Source: a virus
Length of the DNA stretch: 33,995 bases
Direction: 5' to 3' (one strand)
IMG/VR virus record: IMGVR_UViG_3300043444_000760
Location: 1-33,995 of that record
The stretch's first letter is position 1; each line of letters opens with the position of its first letter. The position numbers and the translations under genes are program-made. Of the stretch, positions 22,299 to 29,487 are shown piece by piece. The notes under the pieces are model-generated. The model was not told the origin of the DNA. It ran no database searches and saw only the letters and a program-made list of their open reading frames with translations.

Positions 22299-24247
22299 AA
22301 TGTTTCCCCTAGTTTAATTTCTGGTTGTTCCATGCTATCAAGAGTGGCAATATTATCAATAAACTTTTTAATGTTATCCATATCCATTCCCTCAAGCTCT
22401 TTTAAAGCTCTGGCTCTTTCGTATATGGCTTGGGCGCGATCTTCTGAAGCTTTTGCAAGCTTTTCTTGTGCTGAAGCGACTTTTACCTGTCCTTCTTTCA
22501 TCAAAAGTTCATTGATAACTGCTTTGTCCTGCATTTCTGCTTGCGCCATCATTTGCTGGGCTTGCGCTTGCTGCTGCTCTTCGGCTTCGATGTCTTTCAT
22601 GAGCTCATCTTTGCCTTGCATAGGCATTGCTCTCAAAATGGTCTTCCATGGAACAGGACCGCCCATCTGCTTAAATGTCATCAGTTGTTCAAAGAATAGC
22701 TGCTGCTGAGTCTCAGTAAGAGGCGCTTCAACACAAACCGCGTCATACTTCCCAAACTCCTTATTGTAAAATTCTGGAGTAGGTGCTTCTTTGCACACCT
22801 TCATAACTTTTTCAGGAGTCCAATTATTTTGAATGAGCTTCATCAAACGATTTCCGACAATCTCTTGTGATTGTCGAAGATTATCAAATAGATCCTGAAG
22901 GCTTATGAGACCAGCACCCTGTCGAAGCATTGAAAGCACACCAGCTTTTTGATCATCAGCTGCTCCAAGGAGCTCTTCGTTTACTCCGCAAACACGCATT
23001 ACGAGTTGATTGAAGAGCTGTTGTAATTCAAAAAGGCCGCCGGGAATAGAAGCGGCTGCAATTTGCCTAGCATCCATGTTGACGTCTGCGTTATCTTTGG
23101 CAAAAATAACACGGCCCTGGCCTGTTTTGTAGAAGTCTGCGTAGTTATCAAATTTGGATTTCTTGACGATCCATCCTGAATTGATCTGCGAATCAATGAA
23201 GTCTGTGATCTTTGAAATTCGTTTGTTGAATTCAATCTGAGGATCGCGAATGCATCGGATCATTGATTGCATCTTATACTGATAAAGATCGTACTCTGGC
23301 TCATAGACTGCTACAACTGGAATGAAAGGATATTCATTAAGGTTGTAAGGATCTTCATCTTCAGCGATGATTTCATTGTTGAGCAGCGCTGTCCATTTCA
23401 TGACAGGCTTTTGCTTCTTGTACCTCTTCACCTCCGGTAGATCGAGAATAGATTCAAAACGCTCACGATTTTTCTTCGTGAGCTCTATCTCTTGAAGAGT
23501 AAATGGATTGACTATGACTTCTACTTCTTTGTACTGCTGTTCCCAATACTCAGTGTAAGCCAATAAATTTTGAGACTGGAAGATTCTTTGTTGAGGAAGG
23601 AATGTAAAGAGGTCATCCCTCATATTTCCTTGCATCTTCATAATCTCGTCTTTCTTCTCAGGATAACGAGCGATCGCCTCTTCCTTCGACATGTAGGCTC
23701 TACGGATGATGTAGTCACAGTCTGAGAAGTCTTTTTTCGTCCAAAACGGGTCGCAAATGATGCTGTTCCATGGGAAGAAGTGCATTTTCACATCGCCATT
23801 CTGTGGATCAAATCGATAATCCATCTCAAGGCCAATGTACCCGATACCTGCTACTAGAGCCCCTTTAAAAGCATCTGATATAGCATAATGCCCTTGTCCA
23901 AACCGCATCGAGTGATAGAGACACTTTGTAAACTGATCTGCTGTCTTCTGGGAGCTATTCTCAATAGGCTGAGCTATCATCGAAAGACGGTGCTTACGCT
24001 GGTATCCTTGTACCATGTTCACACAAGAACGAGTCAGGTTGTAAACATAATCAGGACGTTGTTCTTGCTGAAGGTACCGCCTCTCTTCAGGTGTCCACTG
24101 ATTATTTAGATAAAATGATTGATCTCTGTAAGCTTCTACCCAAAATGCTTGCCAATTGATAAATGCCCTATTGTAGGCTGTGCGGATCTTTTCTTGAGGA
24201 GTTGCTGGATTTGGAGAAAAGAGATCGTTGGAGGCAAAAGGATACAT
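22295..24247 (-). CDS. Portal protein, P22-like
   Basis: This 650-residue protein is a large portal of the P22 gp1 type. Residues 60-100 carry PDYVYNLTRSCVNMVQGYQR and KHRLSMIAQPIE, and ~120-170 carry AISDAFKGALVAGIGYIGLE and FFPWNSIICDPFWTKKDFSD. Further along are YLYQYKMQSMIRCIRDPQIE-like and RISKITDFIDSQINSGWIVK segments. The C-terminal ~120 residues are a long Gln/Ala/Glu-rich helical barrel (EEQQQAQAQQMMAQAEMQDK). Twelve copies would form the DNA channel at one capsid vertex, where terminase docks. No strong ribosome-binding site is visible before ATG 24247. Confidence 0.85.
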   Translation of the reverse strand: MYPFASNDLFSPNPATPQEKIRTAYNRAFINWQAFWVEAYRDQSFYLNNQWTPEERRYLQQEQRPDYVYNLTRSCVNMVQGYQRKHRLSMIAQPIENSSQKTADQFTKCLYHSMRFGQGHYAISDAFKGALVAGIGYIGLEMDYRFDPQNGDVKMHFFPWNSIICDPFWTKKDFSDCDYIIRRAYMSKEEAIARYPEKKDEIMKMQGNMRDDLFTFLPQQRIFQSQNLLAYTEYWEQQYKEVEVIVNPFTLQEIELTKKNRERFESILDLPEVKRYKKQKPVMKWTALLNNEIIAEDEDPYNLNEYPFIPVVAVYEPEYDLYQYKMQSMIRCIRDPQIEFNKRISKITDFIDSQINSGWIVKKSKFDNYADFYKTGQGRVIFAKDNADVNMDARQIAAASIPGGLFELQQLFNQLVMRVCGVNEELLGAADDQKAGVLSMLRQGAGLISLQDLFDNLRQSQEIVGNRLMKLIQNNWTPEKVMKVCKEAPTPEFYNKEFGKYDAVCVEAPLTETQQQLFFEQLMTFKQMGGPVPWKTILRAMPMQGKDELMKDIEAEEQQQAQAQQMMAQAEMQDKAVINELLMKEGQVKVASAQEKLAKASEDRAQAIYERARALKELEGMDMDNIKKFIDNIATLDSMEQPEIKLGETL

Positions 24248-24382
24248 CTACAACCATTTTTTGAATTAAACCTACAAGTAAAATTTTTTAATGTCAACTG
24301 TTTGAAAAATATTTAACCTGGTTGAATTTTCTTTTGGTCAATGTTCTTTACGTGTTACATTTCTTACAAATATGTGGTGGCT
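24248..24382. promoter_or_regulatory. Divergent promoter region between portal and forward small-gene operon
   Basis: On the reverse strand TTGACA (24292-24297), 17 bp, TAGGTT (24269-24274) would drive the portal group. On the forward strand TTGGTC (24334-24339), 16 bp, TACATT (24356-24361) would drive the small genes. The reverse -35 matches consensus exactly and is the same hexamer as in the head promoter. The other boxes are partial. Nothing else is seen in this gap. Confidence 0.45.
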
Positions 24383-24574
24383 ATGACAAATGAGATGCTG
24401 AGTGAGATAGCAGAATTATCTTACATAAATGGCGAAGAAGAGTTGCTTAAGCAAGCGATACTCTTCTTAAAAGAACATAAGAAGCTAAGCACATCGTTTT
24501 TGATGAGAAAACTTCACATTTCTTATGCCAAAGCAAGCTTTTTAATGAAAAGAATTGAAGGTCAAGAATTTTAA
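24383..24574 (+). CDS. FtsK-gamma-like winged-helix protein
   Basis: The start is taken at ATG 24383, since the longer frame from 24341 would include the promoter. The 63-residue product (LLKQAILFLKEHKKLSTSFL, then MRKLHISYAKASFLMKRIEG) matches the FtsK gamma-domain layout, a small winged helix that recognises DNA. In FtsK it binds KOPS motifs; free-standing versions in phages are probably DNA-binding regulators. It is the first gene of the forward small-gene operon, and its stop overlaps the next start. Confidence 0.65.
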   Translation: MTNEMLSEIAELSYINGEEELLKQAILFLKEHKKLSTSFLMRKLHISYAKASFLMKRIEGQEF

Positions 24575-24828
24575 TGTCATGCATCATAAAGAGAACTTAT
24601 AAAAGCGGTCACATTGCTTATCAAGTTCAGTTTCGTAGAAAGGGTATGAAAACTTTCTCGTCATGTTTTTCTAATCGCTTAAGCGCAGAAACGTTTAGTC
24701 TTCTTGAAGCAGAATGGGTAAAAGATCCTGAAACATTTAAAAAACTGCATCTAGAAGGAGAAACCCTAAGAAGAGTCATTCGAGAGATTAAACGTAACGG
24801 AGAGGAGCCTTTGAAATTATATGACTAG
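24574..24828 (+). CDS. Small basic protein, arm-type DNA-binding domain-like
   Basis: This 84-residue protein has KRTYKSGHIAYQVQFRRKGM followed by KTFSSCFSNRLSAETFSLLE. That pattern resembles the N-terminal arm-binding or AP2-like beta-sheet domain of tyrosine integrases, but without a core-binding or catalytic domain. It could be a free DNA-binding factor or an excisionase-like protein. TAATG joins it to the previous gene, so the pair is coupled. Confidence 0.5.
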   Translation: MSCIIKRTYKSGHIAYQVQFRRKGMKTFSSCFSNRLSAETFSLLEAEWVKDPETFKKLHLEGETLRRVIREIKRNGEEPLKLYD

Positions 24829-25063
24829 CGTAACACCTGAAATGTGGAAAAATGCCAATCGGAAGTGGCATCGTACACCAAATGATCAGCTTATTGATTT
24901 GGATCGATTTGAGGAATTTTGGATTGAGCACATAGAAACTACGAATTATTACAAAGTTTTTGGAAAAGACATTTCCGAAATCGAATGGAATTTAATGAAA
25001 ACTGGTAGCAAGGAAGCCGCGCATTCCTACCTAGACGAGTTAGAATTAATTTTAAAACAGTAG
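24821..25063 (+). CDS. Hypothetical small acidic protein
   Basis: This 80-residue protein (MTSVTPEMWKNANRKWHRTP, then LDRFEEFWIEHIETTNYYKV) is Trp- and Glu-rich and overlaps the preceding gene by eight bases. No motif is recognised. It belongs to the forward early operon and is followed by an 84-bp gap. Confidence 0.5.
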   Translation: MTSVTPEMWKNANRKWHRTPNDQLIDLDRFEEFWIEHIETTNYYKVFGKDISEIEWNLMKTGSKEAAHSYLDELELILKQ

Positions 25064-25147
25064 ACTTTGATTATGGAAAGTAAATGATTTAGTTTGGACA
25101 TATAATTATTATTCTGTTGCGTTGAGTGATTTTAAAGGAAATAATAC
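25064..25147 (+). promoter_or_regulatory. Intergenic segment with possible -10 box
   Basis: A perfect TATAAT lies at 25101-25106 within ACATATAATTATTATTC, but no good -35 is found at the proper spacing. An AAAGGA ribosome-binding site precedes ATG 25148. An internal promoter for the downstream small genes is possible but weakly supported. Confidence 0.3.
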
Positions 25148-25477
25148 ATGAAAAACATCGTTGAAATTGAAATCGAGCAGCCGGAAACCGGCAGACTAAT
25201 GCATATGCTGTTCGACATCGAAAATGTGATCCTATACCAGGAAGTAAACTGTCTGCCAGAATCAATTATTCTTTGTGCGATGTTTGATAATGAAATTATG
25301 ATGGAGGGTCTAGTTGGTAAAAAAGATCAACAAGTAAAAAAACAATTTTTAAAGGTTGACTGGCTTCTCGAACAACTCGATCCAGAACTCCGTGAAGCGT
25401 TGCAAACAAGAAAAGATTATGAGATATCACAACTAGAATACTATCGAGAAAAATATAGAGAACAAGAAAATGAATAA
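25148..25477 (+). CDS. Hypothetical protein
   Basis: This 109-residue protein begins MKNIVEIEIEQPETGRLMHM, then has DIENVILYQEVNCLPESIIL and a charged helical C-terminus (QLDPELREALQTRKDYEISQ). The N-terminal half is beta-rich. AAAGGA precedes the start by nine bases. It is not recognised, and its C-terminus overlaps the next gene by eight bases, so it is part of the same operon. A regulatory or host-takeover role is inference. Confidence 0.55.
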   Translation: MKNIVEIEIEQPETGRLMHMLFDIENVILYQEVNCLPESIILCAMFDNEIMMEGLVGKKDQQVKKQFLKVDWLLEQLDPELREALQTRKDYEISQLEYYREKYREQENE

Positions 25478-25628
25478 GTACATGATCCTAACCCTCATTA
25501 TCTGCCTTATGCTTATAAGCCTATTTGCTGCGATGTGCAGCCGTTTTGATATTGCTGTATGGTTTACCTTTCTTTGTAGTCTAATTTTCCCCATATCTAA
25601 TTTCTTGAAGGATTTCGATGAGTCTTGA
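25470..25628 (+). CDS. Small membrane protein
   Basis: A 52-residue frame starts at ATG 25470: MNKYMILTLIICLMLISLFA then AMCSRFDIAVWFTFLCSLIF and a short acidic tail. Two hydrophobic segments, residues 4-23 and 28-42, suggest a two-pass inner-membrane hairpin. A similar size and topology occur in holins and in small phage exclusion proteins. It overlaps both neighbours, which supports it as a real gene. No lysis partner is nearby. Confidence 0.55.
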   Translation: MNKYMILTLIICLMLISLFAAMCSRFDIAVWFTFLCSLIFPISNFLKDFDES

Positions 25629-25923
25629 AGTGGCATTCAATGCACCGGATATTTGCACATGGGTAAACCTCCACGAATTTGTCGATGACGGCAATTATTT
25701 CCAGTACCGCCATGCTATCACAGAGATTGATGTAAGAATCCGGCAAGCTTGGCAACATAGACAATCCCACGTCGATGTTGAAATTGGTCAATTAGGTCGG
25801 CAGACGCTCGCATTGATTTTACGCAAACATCCGATGACACGATTAATTCTGATTCCTGAAACTGAAGCTCAGATACTGCGTGTTCCCCTTCGCGAACATC
25901 CTAGAGTAGGACTATCTCAATGA
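25618..25923 (+). CDS. Hypothetical protein
   Basis: This 101-residue protein starts at ATG 25618 behind AAGGA. It contains DDGNYFQYRHAITEIDVRIR and a basic C-terminal half (LGRQTLALILRKHPMTRLIL) rich in Arg and His. A folded alpha/beta domain is likely. No family is recognised. It overlaps the membrane-protein gene and the next zinc-binding gene. Confidence 0.55.
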   Translation: MSLEVAFNAPDICTWVNLHEFVDDGNYFQYRHAITEIDVRIRQAWQHRQSHVDVEIGQLGRQTLALILRKHPMTRLILIPETEAQILRVPLREHPRVGLSQ

Positions 25924-26135
25924 CAGAGGATCTATATGAAAAAATAGCAAATAAACATTGTCCCGACTGTCTTGCACCTCACAACGAAGATTTTTGTGAT
26001 CCAAGGAATATGATAGGAGGAATGTTTCATTGCGCTGAGTGTGGACAGATGCAGCTATGTGGGGTTGCGCATATTTTATGCCAGACATGCAATGGTACAG
26101 GTTATATTAAGGAGTTATTACCATGTACCTATTAG
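25920..26135 (+). CDS. Cys-rich zinc-binding protein
   Basis: This 71-residue protein starts at ATG 25920, overlapping the previous stop as ATGA. It has several Cys pairs: CPDC (residues 14-17), an FC at ~25, FHCAEC (37-42) and ILCQTC (53-58), the last followed by NGTGY. Two zinc ribbons or a DnaJ-like CxxCxGxG hint are possible. Small zinc-ribbon proteins of phages often bind RNA polymerase or nucleic acid. Function unknown. Confidence 0.6.
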   Translation: MTEDLYEKIANKHCPDCLAPHNEDFCDPRNMIGGMFHCAECGQMQLCGVAHILCQTCNGTGYIKELLPCTY

Positions 26136-26707
26136 CCGCACCGTTTGCCCTCACTCTTTATCTCTGCTGCTATCGACAGCCAACTGCCACGATTCGCCGT
26201 GAAGTGAAGCTCATGTGGATTGCTACGATTCTTTTGCTTGCCCTCAAGCTCTTCTATGGCGTTGCCATGGCAGATGAGTTTGATGGTGATTGGGACGATG
26301 ACGAGATCGCCTGGAATTGTAACAAGCGTTATCTAAGCGATGCTGAGCGTGACCGCATTTTCAGAGAACTTCAGTGGACTACACTAAAATCAATCCAGAA
26401 GATGGAAGAAGCCAAGACCGTTCTAAAAGAAGTAAAGGGATCGAAGTCAGTCACGATCGTGATCGAAGCGGCAATTGAGTCATGCATCGTAACTCTTCCT
26501 ATCACCGACCTACGAGCAAAAACAATTACGATTTGCCTCTCGATTATTGCTAAATATATCTCCAGTGGTTACACGAATTTTAAAAAATGCTACGAGTGCG
26601 TAATAGAGGCTAAAGCTCTAGCTCTCAAAGCCGATGATTTGCAAGACCAACTGTTCTATGATGATGGACGGGATGATGATCAAGATGAGGAGGTAAACGA
26701 TGCCTGA
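26123..26707 (+). CDS. Membrane protein with acidic tails
   Basis: This 194-residue protein starts at ATG 26123 behind AAGGAG. Two hydrophobic segments lie at the N-terminus: residues 1-17 (MYLLAAPFALTLYLCC) and ~30-48 (LMWIATILLLALKLFYGVA). A very acidic stretch (DEFDGDWDDDE) follows. The soluble part contains SVTIVIEAAIESCIVTLPIT and KTITICLSIIAKYISSGYTN, moderately hydrophobic, and ends in DDGRDDDQDEE. It may sit in the host inner membrane. No family is recognised. Confidence 0.6.
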   Translation: MYLLAAPFALTLYLCCYRQPTATIRREVKLMWIATILLLALKLFYGVAMADEFDGDWDDDEIAWNCNKRYLSDAERDRIFRELQWTTLKSIQKMEEAKTVLKEVKGSKSVTIVIEAAIESCIVTLPITDLRAKTITICLSIIAKYISSGYTNFKKCYECVIEAKALALKADDLQDQLFYDDGRDDDQDEEVNDA

Positions 26708-26942
26708 TATCACCATGTGTCCCGGCTTTGACTGCAAACATCGAAACGAGTGCTATAGATACCACGCTAAACCGGATTCGCATTGGCAGTCGTATAGATT
26801 CGAAAATATGTGCGACAACGATGAATACCACTCTTATCTGTCGATTGCACACAGTGCGACTAGGATCGTGACTGTAGAAGAGGTTGAAGAAAGATGGCGC
26901 AATATGAATACACAAAACAATCAACACAATATTGAGTTATGA
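26700..26942 (+). CDS. Cysteine-cluster protein
   Basis: This 80-residue protein begins MPDITMCPGFDCKHRNECYR, with Cys at 7, 12 and 18 and another at about 38. Such a C-x4-C-x5-C cluster with nearby His suggests a zinc or iron-sulphur site. The C-terminus is polar. AGGAGG precedes ATG 26700. It overlaps both neighbours. Not recognised. Confidence 0.55.
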   Translation: MPDITMCPGFDCKHRNECYRYHAKPDSHWQSYRFENMCDNDEYHSYLSIAHSATRIVTVEEVEERWRNMNTQNNQHNIEL

Positions 26943-27190
26943 GAATAACATTTAATAAAAATTCAGTCATTGTTCACGACCCCATCAATCCATTTTTAGT
27001 GCGTCATCTTTTCAAAATGTGTGAAATTCACTTCAATTGTAAAAAAAAATATTTGATGATGGATTTTGAGCAAGCGCAAGCTGAAAATGCGTCACTTTTG
27101 ATTAGAAAAAGTACGAAAGAGGATCGTAAAAGGCAACGCGCTCTCGAGGAATTAGCGAAACAGACGCAAGAATTGGACATGAATTACTAA
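26939..27190 (+). CDS. Hypothetical basic protein, last gene of the forward operon
   Basis: This 83-residue protein starts ATG 26939, overlapping the previous stop. The first half is beta-like (FNKNSVIVHDPINPFLVRHL). The second is a charged helix (RKSTKEDRKRQRALEELAKQ). No family is recognised. It ends just before a hairpin that faces a reverse gene. Confidence 0.5.
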   Translation: MRITFNKNSVIVHDPINPFLVRHLFKMCEIHFNCKKKYLMMDFEQAQAENASLLIRKSTKEDRKRQRALEELAKQTQELDMNY

Positions 27191-27225
27191 TTTCACCGCG
27201 TGACATACTAGAAAACACACCAGAA

Positions 27226-27256
27226 TTTCTACCAGTCTGGTAGGTTTTGGTAGAAA
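27226..27256. terminator. Overlapping hairpins in the convergent gap
   Basis: CTACCAG-T-CTGGTAG (27229-27243) is a perfect odd palindrome. TTTCTACCA (27226-27234) can instead pair with TGGTAGAAA (27248-27256). The two structures exclude each other. They lie between the forward operon end (27190) and the reverse gene end (27265), so a bidirectional terminator is likely although no long T run follows. Confidence 0.5.
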
Positions 27257-27264
27257 ATTGGTAT

Positions 27265-27489
27265 TTACTCAATCTCTCCGTGCGCAATTGTGCAAATATC
27301 ATTGAGAAGCTCATTCAATGTGCGCAATTTATTGTGCAGTTCTTCCCGATTCTCTGCATCGTCAAAATAAGTCACAAACCAATCAATGCTATGCTTGCTT
27401 TCGCATCGTGAGATAATGTCTTCCCACTCCTGCCAAGCGCGGATCTTTTCGTAAATGATCCCTAAATCTTCAACTCTTTCACGTTTCAT
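27265..27489 (-). CDS. Hypothetical small protein after terminase
   Basis: The start is taken at ATG 27489 (MKRERVEDLG), giving 74 residues; a longer frame to 27516 overlaps its neighbour. The sequence (IYEKIRAWQEWEDIISRCES then FDDAENREELHNKLRTLNEL) is charged and helical. No family is recognised. It is the last gene of the reverse packaging operon. Confidence 0.5.
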   Translation of the reverse strand: MKRERVEDLGIIYEKIRAWQEWEDIISRCESKHSIDWFVTYFDDAENREELHNKLRTLNELLNDICTIAHGEIE

Positions 27490-27512
27490 AAAACCGTCCC
27501 CTGGCATGCCGA

Positions 27513-27716
27513 TCAATATAAATCATTACAGGGGAAACCATTGTAATAACATCCCTCTATGATTTTCTCATCTTTCACTCTCCAAACCTGCTTCAAATAA
27601 CTACATTCTTCACAAAATCCCTGAGGAGGAGGGGAATAGCAATTGAATGGTTTACATAGACTCAGGGATTTTATACATTCTTCACAAAGTAAAAGCGTTT
27701 TACATTCGTCTTGCAT
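27513..27716 (-). CDS. Small Cys-rich protein
   Basis: The start is ATG 27716, four bases after GGAGG, giving 67 residues. Cys pairs in CEEC, CKPFNC, FCEEC and YNGFPC suggest zinc binding. Starting further upstream at 27788 would read inside the terminase end. It overlaps the terminase stop by 17 bases. Role unknown. Confidence 0.55.
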   Translation of the reverse strand: MQDECKTLLLCEECIKSLSLCKPFNCYSPPPQGFCEECSYLKQVWRVKDEKIIEGCYYNGFPCNDLY

Positions 27717-29487
27717 GCTGCCTCCATAATGAATCGGCTTCTGTTTGTGTGATTGTCTGTGTTTCATTAGCACAAAAGTCAATGCCACAACAGAGATAGC
27801 GAAGGGCGTCTGAATTGCTTACTAAAAAATTATTTGCATAATAACAGTGATCATCCTCTATCTCTAGATCGTAAGTTTCGTGATATTCTAGATTTTTCGA
27901 TTCCGCATTCTTTAGAACAAGTTTTCTGTAATGCGTATTTATTGATGATATATTTTTTTGAGCATATTCTACATTCTCTTTCTTCTGAATCGATCCCAGA
28001 TTTATATCTTGATCTTGTTTTACACTTATTTGAGCAGTATTTTTGATGGTAGACAGTTCCGATATATTTTTTTTCGCATTGTTCACAAATTTTTGGTAAT
28101 TTATTTTTTCCAAAATTTGTTTTTTTTGCATGTTCTCTATGCCATTCAATTCCCTCATCGCTAGAATGCCATTTTTTGGCATATTGCATGGCAATAAGAA
28201 TTGATTTTCTAGATATATCTTTTTTTTCGTTAGATCTACTATGAAGTTTTGAATGTTCTGAAGCAGATATAAGCTCAAGATTTTCCATTGAATTATTTTT
28301 TCCATTACCATCTTTATGGTGTATATGGAAATTTTTTGGTATTTCTCCTTTGTTTTTTGTCCAAATTGCTCGATGAAGCGCTGAAAAAGGCCTAGATTTT
28401 GTAGTGGTTGTTCTATAATATTTTCCATCCCATCGATATTTATATCCATCGTATATAATTGATTTTTCATCATCTGATATAAGAAATTCTCCTTGAATCC
28501 TATATTTTGTATCGATGATTTTAATCCAAATAATTTCTTGCATAAATTTAAATCCTCTAAACGATATGGTGTTATATCATACCGCAGGGAATCTGCACAT
28601 ATCAACCCTTTGTTAGTAAAAAACTCATGCTCTGGAGTACATATAACACAGTCATTTTTATATCTTACCTCTTTCAAAAAACATGATTTTTTTTTATAAA
28701 TATTCTTTACTCTTCTGTTTCCATTAGGCGTTACAACATAATCTCCTTTATTTATTTCGCTAATATTTTTATTTCCATTTATTGTTAGTATTTTTGTTTT
28801 GTTTATAAAACATGCATGAGAGTGCTCATTATGATCAGGCTTTCCCGACCACATACCACGGCTTCTATCCCACATTTGGGAATAGGATTCTATGTGTTTC
28901 ACGAGCTGAAGAACTGCGTCTGTATTGCTGAAGTAGATACGAGGAAACATATTTCTAACACAATCGATTCCATCTGATATCGATAAGTTCTGAGTGAGAA
29001 TGAAATTGATACCAAGCTTTGCTGCTGTATCGATTCTGCTAATGCCTGTGCTGTATTCATGTTGTGCGATATCATGCGGCGCAAGATGTGTGCCATAAAT
29101 ATAAGGCTTATCCTTGACCATCTTAACATAATCAGCGAGTGATTTACCCGTTCCTTCGACAAAATCGATGATATGGATTTCTCTTCCTAAAATCTGAAAC
29201 ATAATAATGGAGGTGGAATCTCTGAAACCAAGGTCCCATGCTGTGTGAACCTTTGATGTTCGATCATAAGGGATGTGTATAATGCGTTTCTGTGCTCTTG
29301 CAACACTGATTTGGGAGGCGTAGTAGAGGCCGTCCATGTTGACTTCGAAAGCTTCGTCCGGTGTAGACGGGTATTCTTTTTTTACTGAATCGCCTAGCAT
29401 CTCGTATTTTTTTGTGTACCAGAGCTTTTGTCCTTCTGTGAGTTTTATCCCTTTAGATTCGATCTCTTTGAAGTATTCATCAAGCAA
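27700..29487 (-). CDS. Large terminase, nuclease part, interrupted by an intein
   Basis: This 595-residue ORF starts at TTG 29487, eight bases after AAGGA. Residues 1-225 are the start of the large-terminase nuclease domain: LTEGQKLWYTKKYEMLGDSV, KKEYPSTPDEAF, HTAWDLGF (first catalytic Asp in WDLG) and PHDIAQHEY. At SHA (223-225) an intein begins (226-558). After it the extein resumes with SDALRYLCCGID. Splicing would give SHA-SDALRYL, the conserved active-site motif, whose Asp is catalytic. The ATPase domain is encoded separately upstream (29480-30190) in another frame. The nuclease cuts concatemeric DNA during packaging. Confidence 0.85.
   Translation of the reverse strand: MLDEYFKEIESKGIKLTEGQKLWYTKKYEMLGDSVKKEYPSTPDEAFEVNMDGLYYASQISVARAQKRIIHIPYDRTSKVHTAWDLGFRDSTSIIMFQILGREIHIIDFVEGTGKSLADYVKMVKDKPYIYGTHLAPHDIAQHEYSTGISRIDTAAKLGINFILTQNLSISDGIDCVRNMFPRIYFSNTDAVLQLVKHIESYSQMWDRSRGMWSGKPDHNEHSHACFINKTKILTINGNKNISEINKGDYVVTPNGNRRVKNIYKKKSCFLKEVRYKNDCVICTPEHEFFTNKGLICADSLRYDITPYRLEDLNLCKKLFGLKSSIQNIGFKENFLYQMMKNQLYTMDINIDGMENIIEQPLQNLGLFQRFIEQFGQKTKEKYQKISIYTIKMVMEKIIQWKILSLYLLQNIQNFIVDLTKKKIYLENQFLLPCNMPKNGILAMRELNGIENMQKKQILEKINYQKFVNNAKKNISELSTIKNTAQISVKQDQDINLGSIQKKENVEYAQKNISSINTHYRKLVLKNAESKNLEYHETYDLEIEDDHCYYANNFLVSNSDALRYLCCGIDFCANETQTITQTEADSLWRQHARRM
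27814..28812 (-). other. Intein in the terminase nuclease active site
   Basis: This 333-residue in-frame insertion starts with Cys226. Block A is CFINKTKILTINGNKNISEI, followed by KGDYVV. Block B is CTPEHEFF, with Thr and His in the usual places. The C-terminal blocks are YDLEIEDDHCYYANNFLVSN and Ser as the +1 residue. The penultimate residue is Ser rather than the usual His. Between blocks B and F the frame is open for about 240 codons but has a low-complexity Lys/Asn/Ile/Gln-rich sequence. It is the shifted-frame reading of an HNH endonuclease gene. Base composition is visibly more AT-rich than the surrounding terminase. Confidence 0.88.
27851..28543 (-). CDS. HNH homing endonuclease nested in the intein in another frame
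   Basis: This 230-residue ORF lies wholly inside the intein, in a different frame from it. It starts at ATG 28543 behind AGAGG, ten bases upstream. The N-terminus has the phage HNH layout: YRWDGKYYRTTTTKSRPFSA, LHRAIW, then HIHHKDGNGKNNSMENLELI (residues 73-92), with the H-H-N metal and catalytic motif. Residues 153-174 (CEQC...CSNKC) and 191-213 (CRIC...CSKEC) form two zinc fingers, which probably bind target DNA. Such enzymes cut intein-less alleles and spread the intein. The final codons overlap intein block F. Confidence 0.85.
   Translation of the reverse strand: MQEIIWIKIIDTKYRIQGEFLISDDEKSIIYDGYKYRWDGKYYRTTTTKSRPFSALHRAIWTKNKGEIPKNFHIHHKDGNGKNNSMENLELISASEHSKLHSRSNEKKDISRKSILIAMQYAKKWHSSDEGIEWHREHAKKTNFGKNKLPKICEQCEKKYIGTVYHQKYCSNKCKTRSRYKSGIDSEERECRICSKKYIINKYALQKTCSKECGIEKSRISRNLRSRDRG

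Noticed and set aside
24574-24828. Phage integrase
   Set aside because: Only an arm-domain-like pattern is visible. There is no catalytic Arg-His-Arg-Tyr domain in this 84-residue protein.
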